20,249 bases of DNA from Apostichopus leukothele (taxonomy: Eukaryota; Echinodermata; Holothuroidea; Aspidochirotida; Stichopodidae). Below the pieces are notes generated by a model, which had not been told where the DNA came from, made no database searches, and worked only from the letters and a program-made list of their open reading frames with translations. Positions 1 through 9,200 of the stretch are shown piece after piece; position 1 is the first letter of the stretch; each line of letters begins with the position of its first letter. The stretch is from assembly GCA_010014835.2 (NCBI GenBank), contig JAAAKB020000001.1:241686-261934 (forward strand), written 5' to 3'. The position numbers and the translations under genes are program-made.

Positions 1-85
1 GGCTCCTCTGGAAAGCAGTGCTCTGCACTGAGCAGGACTACCCTCATTAAAGATGACAATAATAAAAAAAATAAAAAATAGCAAG
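1..85 (+). mobile_element. probable 3' tail of a LINE (non-LTR retrotransposon), fragment
   Basis: The stretch has a perfect 6-bp hairpin, CAGTGC (16-21) and GCACTG (25-30) around a 3-base loop, followed by a short unique stretch and then a tail of simple AATAAT/AAATAAA repeats (about 55-78). A terminal stem-loop followed by a simple A-rich repeat is how the 3' ends of L2/CR1-type LINEs look, so I infer a truncated LINE lying in the intron antisense to CNOT3. It runs off the left edge. No coding part is visible, and it could be another repeat with a similar tail. Confidence 0.4.
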
Positions 86-139
86 CAGCACCAGTTAGAC
101 TAAGAAAATTTGACAGACATATCTGAGAATGGAACTAAC
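1..139 (-). other. CNOT3 intron N (partial), before the missing last exon
   Basis: This is the start of the intron after the exon 272-140, a phase 0 intron with donor GAG|GTTAGT. The next exon, expected to begin with a GTKAQ-like sequence, is not in the window. Apart from the probable LINE tail at 1-85 nothing is recognised. Confidence 0.7.
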
Positions 140-272
140 CTCCTGGTAGTAAAAAATAAAAAACAATGTCTCTGTCGAGAGCCTCATGAAGAAATCTAAT
201 GAATCCATGCGGGCAGGCATGTGCTGGCAATGATACAGGGGTGTCGGGTAAGGGTTCCTCGGTAAGTGTAAC
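140..272 (-). CDS. CNOT3: CNOT3 exon: start of the NOT-box domain
   Basis: This 133-bp exon enters in phase 2 (its first base completes an Arg codon) and leaves in phase 0 at GAG|GTTAGT. It encodes 44 whole codons including [14 protein letters not shown] and [16 protein letters not shown]. This is the beginning of the NOT2/NOT3/NOT5 C-terminal (NOT-box) domain, which in known structures forms the CNOT2-CNOT3 heterodimer. The [11 protein letters not shown] motif is close to identical to human. The acceptor is TTCTTCGCCAG. It is the last exon in the window; the rest of the NOT-box is beyond the left edge. Identification is very secure, borders secure. Confidence 0.95.
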
Positions 273-3200
273 CTGGCGAAGAAATAAAACATTTATTTTA
301 AACTACTCGGTTAAAGCAGCAACAGTAGTTTGGTTTCTCAAAGAAGATTGGAATTTCCTTCAATTTTGTCAAGCATCTTACATAGTAAAAAACGACTGCA
401 ATCGTTTAAGTGAGATAATTGAGGAAAGAATATAAAGTATCGAATTTGTCCTCAATAATATTCAAAACGAAACAAACAAGTCAAATGTGGAGTTATTTGC
501 AAGCTTCCTATAACTTCAAAAATGACTCAAACACATATTATCCTTATGTAAAATATCTCTTGTCATATAATATTAATGTTTTTACCAGGCTGATATTGGA
601 CATCATTGGATATTGGACATCATTGGATATTAGACAAACAAGGGATAAAGTAAGCATTCGGAATATAATTAATCAAGAGGATAAATAAACATATTCACAA
701 CGTTTGGGAATCCACTAAGCTGACTAGTCTCTTAATTCTGTTTCATGAATTTTCACCTCAAAACCACGGCCCAGGCATTCGTGAAAACAAGAAAGTGATG
801 AAATCTAATCTGCGTGGACAGATGAAGGGTCAAACCGAGAAATGCTTTTTCTCGACCTCCTCCCCCTCTCTTTACCTGAGCCTTTCAGAATCAGATGGAT
901 GAGGTGGATGTATGAAGGCTGACTCCATCATATTCTGCTGATATTGTTGATCCTTCGTTAACGTCACCGGCCCGAGGGGTGCCACCCCTTTCAATCTGGG
1001 GATGTGAGTCTCCTGGAGCTGTGTTGACGCACCCGCTGATTGAGATGCTGCTGACGTTACCACCGGAAGCGTTGTTGCTGTCGACATGGGCGTGGGGGTC
1101 GTTGAGGAAGGCTGACTAACTGATGGAGGGGCATCATTCAATGAAGTACTGTCGTATAATACTGAGGAAGAAGAAGAAGAAACAAAAAAATAATGAAACG
1201 GGCCTCTGTTCCGGCAAGATTCATCGTACATTATGTTAGGAACGGTGGCTGCATTTTGCTACCAATCTTCGTCACTTTCACTATCAACACCAAGTACTAT
1301 TGAATATGGCATATGTACTCTTAATAAATGGGTACAAACCAAATGGACAATTTTTTAAAATGAGTCAACAATGGTTCTGTCACTTACAAAATATATTACA
1401 ATTAATTCACATGATAAGAAGCCAAAGGGAAGAATATAAAATAATAATTGTTTACAGTTTTTTTTGGTTTTTCTTTCATTACAAATTTGCAATGATATTT
1501 GACTTGTCACATTAATAAAATTCATTCTTATCGAGTTCAAAAATTTAAGCTACTGATCTCAAAAGATTTTAAGAATTTTATATCTCGAAAACCCACTCGC
1601 AGTCCAGAGCGGTTTTGGCATTTGAACCCATTTATGGGCTCATAACAACACTCCCCCTATCACAAAATATATGTATTACAACCCAATCTTTGATTGTATA
1701 GGTCATCTAAAAGCTGGTTACTAGGACACAAAAGTTACGGCGATTGAAGGTATCATGCAATGGGTTCTACGTCTCACTGTCAGGTGTTTTGAACTAATAA
1801 AACAGAAACATTTCCTCCATTCCTATAAAAATAATATGCATTCATAGCTTATAATCTATATTTATATACCATAACTTGGTTTGTGGTACTCCAACAATTC
1901 TGAGAAAAACACTCAAGTTCCTGAGCCACATGCAAACCAGTGTTGCCACATGTAAACAACCTTTGGCACCACATAAAAACCTGCTCAGCTACATGAAAAC
2001 CACCATTAGCCACATAAAAACCCACTCTTTCTCACCTTCAAGGACTTTTTCAAGCTTGACTTGAAATGATTGAAGGCATCTTAAACTTCATCAGAATGTT
2101 TTTTTCCCCACAAAAATATGGGGAAATATGACCATATGCAGCTGGGTGGTTAGTACATGATAAACTTTGTTCTGATATCGTAGCACAAAAGCCAAAAAAC
2201 GACAAGGTCAAAGTGAAGAGTTCATGTAGCTGTATGTGATCATGAAGTAACTTACCCCTAGATTTTAAGTAACCAGGTGCTTGAGATGACTCTAGCCCTG
2301 AGCTTATGACAACTTTTTGAGCCATTATTTTCAGTGAGGACATATTGCTATCATCCTGCAAATGAGAGAAAATAAATACTGAGTCATATCCACCAAAAAA
2401 ACAAAACAAACAAACAAAAAAAAAGGAAAGAAAACATAAGAATGCTCACTACTCAATCTTGCCCACCCCCAAGTCGTTCAAATTTCATCTTGCATCTTGA
2501 CATTTTACATGAAGTTGAATGATCGCATGTTTTTTTTTGTCACCTTCAGAAGGGACTTGAAATGCTCCATTTCTTTAAAACTGACACACCTTACTACAAC
2601 CCCGAGTTTGATAAAATTCACCTTCAAACTTGATACTTTTTAAAGGAGTAAATCTGAGATTTCTGCAGATGTAATGTTGTTGTCTTGTCTTTGATACTGG
2701 CTTACACCGAGTCATGCTGACATGGTATGTTTTTGCATTGCCATGTCGTCCACTATCAGACCGCTAGATCCAACTGTGTTACTTAGAAACTAGCACAAAT
2801 TACAATTTGAAGTTTACAAGGGTTAATACTGTAAGGATAGTGAGATCTAAAACACATCAGCAATAATAACATCACAGCATACTGTGCTGCTTCAAACAAG
2901 TTCTTACAATTTATCTAATTTACAGAACAAGAACAGATATTTCATACCAGAGATATGGCTGGTAATTTTTTTTTCATCATATACATTTCACATCGGTGGA
3001 AACTGTAATGTCTCTCCTGATAACAATTACTTAGAGCAAGTAATCCCTGATAGGACTGCAGCTATCAAGGAAAACATAAACATCCAACCACTAACACATG
3101 CATCTGTGAATCCCTACCCCGAAAAAACACAAGAAATGATGATCACATTCTGCAAGGCTAGCTAGCAAGGTTACCTACAATACTTCTCTGGGAGATATAG

Positions 3201-6200
3201 GTCTTTATTGCTTTACACTCAGTTAAGTGATATTGTTTTTCAAAAATGAAGAAAAAAAAGTAAAAAGTATAAAACTTGAAGGACAAACCTCTTTTACTAC
3301 AGGACTTAACGGCCCATTTGTGAGTGGTTCAGAATTCAAGGGATGACCACCAGCAGATGTATTGTTGACTATGGGAGGAGCACCTGACACAGAATTGTAA
3401 ATAGACTTGGGTGTATGTTGCTGCTGTTGCTGCTGTTGTTGCTGCTGTTGTGATGGCGACGGCATTGTAGGCTGCTGCTGCTGACTGGGTGCAGCAGGCG
3501 GTTGTTGTGGCTGAGGTGGCGGCTGCTGTTGCATTGGCTGCTGTTGTTGCTGTTGCTGAGGCTGCTGCTGCGGACTGGCATGTACCGTTAACGGAGACTG
3601 GATGTGGCTGTTTGTGGTGATGCTACTGCTGCTAGGAACACTACTACTTGTTATGTGCTCCAGTGAATTAACCAGAGGAGACATATTAAAGGCTGCAAAT
3701 GGAAATAAAAGTTACTTTAATTACCTCTGAAACATCAACAACAAAAATACAAACACTTTCTTGTGCTGACCAACATCTCATGCTCAATTCATTTTTAAAC
3801 ATTCCTACCCTGACAGAAATACTTCTTTGCAACAGTCATCCCCATAGAAGGATTTTGGGAGATGAAGTAATTTTATCTCCATGTTTATATTACTATCAGT
3901 TAGACATGAATCTCTACAAGTTTTACGGTCAAGCAACTTTGATAGTGACAGAGTTTAAATTTGGAAAATGTTGTACAAATCTGGAAAATATTGTACAAAT
4001 TTGGCGTTGAGCACTAAAAAGTTCATGAAATATAAAATGTGTGTGTAGTCTTGTTTCATACTCAAGAGCTTGGGCCAATCCGTGGACGATTTTGAACTTT
4101 CGATACTTTAATGTCTTACTAAAAGAACCAATATGCTTGATTGGCAACCAGCTGTTCCATAAACACTGAATGGTTGTCATTGCAGCAAATTCTCTGCACA
4201 AGTTGCCCTTTTTCTCCCCTAAATGTGTATTGTGTGGTACCAAATGCATATTGTTCATGCTCGGCGTGATTGTAAATGGTGCAAACTTTGATACCCCAAC
4301 TTATTTAAACCAAAAAAGGTCTCTGTTGATGGTTATCTTACCGTCAGTTATCAAAACCATCGACAGATTTATTTACAGAAATATCTGGAATAAGTACGCA
4401 AAACAAAATATTCTTAGGGTGAAAGAACGAAGCAATTTAGCATGCCCTTACGTGCAGAAAGTCATCACAAATCGAATAGCTATTCCTTCTGTATACAGCA
4501 GTAAAAGATTCCTTTTTATGATTACATTTACTCTTCTTACAGTTTTATTTTAAAGCTTGTTATTCAACAAATCATTTTTGTTTGGTTTCTTTTTTTATGC
4601 TAGGTCCAAACACTTATGTGGTTCATGCAAATGGGTTTACCAGAGCATGTTGTTCCAGCTGACACTCACGAAGGCCAATTTTTTATCCCACTGTTCACCG
4701 TCACAAATATTTAGTACTCCACCAGTCACAAAATATACCACCGCAACAGAGTAAAAATTTCCAGAGGTTCGTCTAAATTAAACGCCTACAGGAGTCATTC
4801 TGTGAAATGCAGCATCCTTGAGCTATACTTTAACAGTGGGTAGTCACGTTGTTGCATTCTGACCAAAGCCATAAGAAATGTGCACACCTGGACACGTAGA
4901 GCTGAATCTTTACCTTTAGACCATTCATCCAATACAGAAATTTAATGTAATTATTTGTAACTTGATGCTCAATTTTCATCATTACTGCTGCCATTTTGGT
5001 CCACTTTCAGGTAGCTTGTTTTTCTTTCATTGAAAGTGAAACCAACCAAATTGCAACAAAAATAACTCAAAATGTTGCTTGCTATTTTGAAGTTTGTCAA
5101 TACTGATATTAGCTCGTACAATAAAACAAAGACTTAATTCAAAAGTCTGTAGCCTATCGGCACTAAACATCAGCATATTATTAAAAGTTCAAATGTTACC
5201 TTCCATTCTGACAAATTTTTTGCTGGGAGGTCCAAAACATTTGTTAGTAGTATTGTAAAGCATGTTCCAGACTACATGTACATAGCTTTAAAGATGAGAT
5301 TGGAACTTTTCAAACTTTTGCGGTTACAGTAGCTATCATTGCACCTTGACATGGTGAATCTTTGAAGTACTTAAACATGGAATAACACAGGACCAATATG
5401 AATAACCCCATTCAAAATCACTGGGGGACTCATTATTCCAAACAAAAGACTTATCTCAACAAAAGCAATTAATAATAACAACATTGGTGATGATCATGAA
5501 AGGGTAAGGGAGGGTATGGCAAGGTTGTTGATAACAGGCCGTATAATAGTGTGGCATTATATGCACAATAAAAATAAAACCAAGAACATGCACTCCAATA
5601 CAAATAAACACACAGAAAAACAAAAGGATTAGCAAATCTTTGTAGTAAACGTTAATTTAGATCAAACTGTGAAATGATAGATATATATATATAAAGAAAG
5701 AAAATAACTATACATTGAACTAGAACTGTCACACTGACAAAAGAAGAAGAGATGCATGCAATGTATAGGGTAGACTAACATACAATTAGCAGGACCCAAG
5801 GCAAGCTATAGGACAATGGTGGCATATGGCAAACAAATATCAAAATGAATATTAGAAAGAAAAAATATTAAAGAAAAAAGAGAAAAAGGATCCTCAATTG
5901 CTGCAAAGTACTACTTACAAATACCCCAACAGGAGCCTACTAGTTATTTTTAAAATAATAGAAACCCAAACAACGAGTGGGATTAATTTGATTTTTTCAG
6001 TCATGCTTGCATTTGTCTTTTTTCCCGCTCATTCGTCACCCACAAAGAAATGAAACATGGTAAAGAGCGAAAAAAAATAGAAAAAAATGATGGAAATTCA
6101 GGGGATATTAACAGACACAGTGATAATAAAGGAGATATAGTTGATGTTGTAACCACCTTGCTGGGGCCCTGTCCAGTCAGGCCTGGAAGGATGCACTCTG

Positions 6201-9200
6201 TTGTGGTGAGCTTGCGGACTAAAATGGGTCCCGACGGGATGGGAAGGGTTCGTTGGAAGGGTCGCAGAAGGTGAGATTTGAGGCTGCTGCTGCGACGCTG
6301 CGTGCCTATAGTGGTTAACAGCACCTACAGAACGATGGGATATAAAGAGATGTGACCAGTCAGCGTCGTAGAGGGTGCCAAACTTCGGCACCCTCACCCC
6401 CTTCCTCTTCTCCATGCTCCTCCTGACTTGCACCTATCAGCATAAAGGGGTGTCAAAGTTAAGCACCCAACCGCCCACAGAACCTCCCTGATCTACATGT
6501 AAAGTAGACTTTCTGTATTTGAATTGGCAATATCTTGTATAAAATGTAGTTTTACAAGTTTATCATGGCTTCTGGAAATGCCTTCTAATAGCCCTACATT
6601 ATATCCTATTTTTATATCCTTTTGGGGAAACTCTTGTTGCAACTTTCCTTCCCGGAGGACCCCTCCTCTTCTACTACAGACTAGCAGCTGATCAGGAAAC
6701 CAGTACAATTCAGACTCCACGATGACAGCATGATGAATGCTGTGACGTGGATTTATATATTAGAATCATTCTGTGCTAATTGAATCCAGGTCACCATTTC
6801 ATTTTTACAACATATCCGGAAAAGAAAATGATCTACTAATTCTGTTAACTTGGTTTCGCACGAACATTGCAAGCATATCAAATTGTCCCAACTGGATAGC
6901 CATGGAAAGTGCTCGTATGCCAACAGTCGAAGATATGAAAGCCCTTACAAATGCCTGTTGAAGGACTAGGGAGCAATTAATCAATCTATCAATCCATGTC
7001 AGATGGCTAATCCACATTAACACATTTTGCTTCAGAAGGTGAGAGAGATAGGGCAGGATAAGTAAATATATCCATATTGTGATTGTGTTCCCTTCCAAAT
7101 GGTTTATTAATACCAACCACTTACCATTTATTAAATGATAGCACCCCCAGCCCCCATCCACCAAAAAATAAAAAAATAAAAAACAATTATAAAGAATACA
7201 GCATCTACACTACTAGTGAGTGATAGGACAACTCAGAGGAAAATGTCAGTACATGCACACCAATCAAAGAAAGTTAAACACAAGTCTAAATCTAACACAG
7301 AGCTAGGATGTTAAAGAGAAGACCACTTAGCGAAGATGCCACTCAATACAATTCCCCTACGTCTCCACTACCTTCCCCATCCACCCACTCCCATTCAACT
7401 ATCCCATGCTAGAAAAGAAATGCCTGATGAATACCAAATATCCATCTTGAAAATAACCATTACTACCACCCCTGAGTTCTTACACTTTGAGAGCAAATTT
7501 CAAGTACCATTCAAGTGAAAAAAAAAAGCCTCATAAATACAAATTTATTGACAATTTTGCAGTTTTGGTCTGGAAATCAAGACTGAATACAACAGTTGAT
7601 TTCTGGCTTTTGGGTAAACTTTTGAGAGTTTCAATTTTTAGTAACTACTGTTATTTCCAGGTAAGTCTTTCTGCTTTCACAGGTCTAAATTTAGCCAGAT
7701 ATTTCTCAATGTCCTTTTTAACAGGGTTTTCCATAATAGTGAACATCTTTATCAAAATGCATTTTGGAATCTGCTTAAAAACAGTTCAGTCATCATTTGC
7801 ATATATCATTTGACCTCCTCACCACCCTCCAAAAAATTACCTCAGCCAACCTGATCCCCCCCCCCTCCCCTCCTTACTGATCCCATCCTACATGAATGAA
7901 AGATAAAACTTCTCCCACTAACTCCTCATCATCTCCCTTTAGCAACTGTCTTTTGGAGGTTTGTAAGAGATTCAAAAATACATTAGCAGGCAGTAAGATG
8001 GTGGTCAGAATCTACAACAAGAAAAGCACCAGACAAGTAGTCTACTCATTGAAGAAATCTAACAGCAACTTCAATGGAATTCATCATGATCCACTCACCT
8101 TGTGAGCTGCTGTTGTGTTGAGAAGCACCAGCTGCGACGGCATAAGCTGGACCTGAGGGCGGTTGCGCCACTGTATGTGGGGACGTACTCACTGCTGACG
8201 AAACACTACAGAGGAAATCAGCAGGTGACATTGAAAGGAAACTTTCTTGTGAGACGTTTAAGACGAATCATACTGACTGCTGGTCTGAACAGACAGGTCG
8301 TCTATAACAATCAACTGTTCTTAAAAAGCAAGTTCCCTTGAAAGTGAGATCTTACAACGACATACTACAGGCACTGGCTTCAGATTCAATACTGAAACAT
8401 GACAAGATATACACAGAGGAAACAGTTTTACCTCCTGATGAACATCACACACATCGGCAAAACATGATATTTCAAACCCTAATCTAAACCCAATTGTGCA
8501 AGATCTCCCTTAGATATTTGGGGAGGGGAAGTGGGAGGGGGAAGAGGAAGGGAAGAGGAGAAGGAGGGAGGGGGAAGAGGTAGAGGGGGTAGGGGTTTGT
8601 TCACCACAGGGACATCTATCATACATGAGCTATAGCTGAGAGTTGGGTTTGGTTCGTATGTCAACAGCTGTTGGTGTTTCATTACTTAAATAACAACCAA
8701 ACTGTATTATAAAGAGATTCACTAAAATATCCAGCCTACTGTTTTACCACTAGTGCTAAGTCTTACCCTTAATGCCTCAATTAGCTGAGGATATTATAAC
8801 CCCTCCCCATAGCAAAGGATGCTAGACCTAGGTACAGCTATTATGAAAGTGTAGAGGGCCTTTGCCAGGTGACAATGTTTGTTTTGAAAAGCAACACACC
8901 AAGTTCTTAAAACACCTGCGACAATGTGTGACAAACTTTTCGTCATAGCTTGCGCCCAAATGTATTGGAACATGTCACAATTTAAACACAACTAAGCCAT
9001 TCTTGAGCACTTCAAGATGAAGCTCTGCATGCGAAACACTGATAAAGAGTCTAGTGCGGACACTAATCATAAATCCTTCATATAACTGTAACATGTTATT
9101 GTATTTGAAGTTTGAGTCTAGTCATCATAATGTACTTTTCCTCACTGACACTTTATTATATTGATCGGGAAATATTCGTTAACTTCGTTAATTCCCTTTC

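Larger units (their letters stand above)
1162..2255 (-). other. CNOT3 intron L (1094 bp)
   Basis: Phase 1 intron from donor AGGG|GTAAGT to the TTC-repeat acceptor. It contains an imperfect ~20-bp minisatellite at 1926-2030. The rest is AT-rich unique-looking sequence with no gene signal. Confidence 0.85.
3693..6156 (-). other. CNOT3 intron J (2464 bp), longest complete intron
   Basis: Phase 1 intron from the weak donor CAAG|GTGGTT to TTCCATTTGCAG. It holds a 20-bp tandem repeat at 3957-4004 and an (AT)6 run at 5681-5693. Plus-strand open frames at 4170-4553 and 4557-4754 show no recognisable protein content. Nothing else is recognised over about 2 kb. Confidence 0.85.
6325..8098 (-). other. 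CNOT3 intron I (1774 bp)
   Basis: Phase 1 intron from donor CAAG|GTGAGT to TTCTGTAG. It contains two related 21-bp inverted-repeat sequences at 6373-6393 and 6448-6468 near the 3' end, and a sense-strand G run (plus-strand C run 7856-7870) near the 5' part. No gene signal is seen. Confidence 0.85.

Noticed and set aside
3369-3581. Second minus-strand frame with Ser/Asn/His runs
   Set aside because: It is an alternative reading of the CAG/CAA-rich exon; low-complexity codons keep several frames open.
4170-4754. Plus-strand open frames in the largest intron
   Set aside because: Composition is that of AT-rich intron sequence, with no domain, no splice-consistent continuation and no initiation context.
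6050-6274. Plus-strand frame of 74 residues rich in Lys, Gly and Arg
   Set aside because: It overlaps the CNOT3 exon 6324-6157 in antisense; its basic composition comes from the Pro/Ser/Gln codons of that exon.
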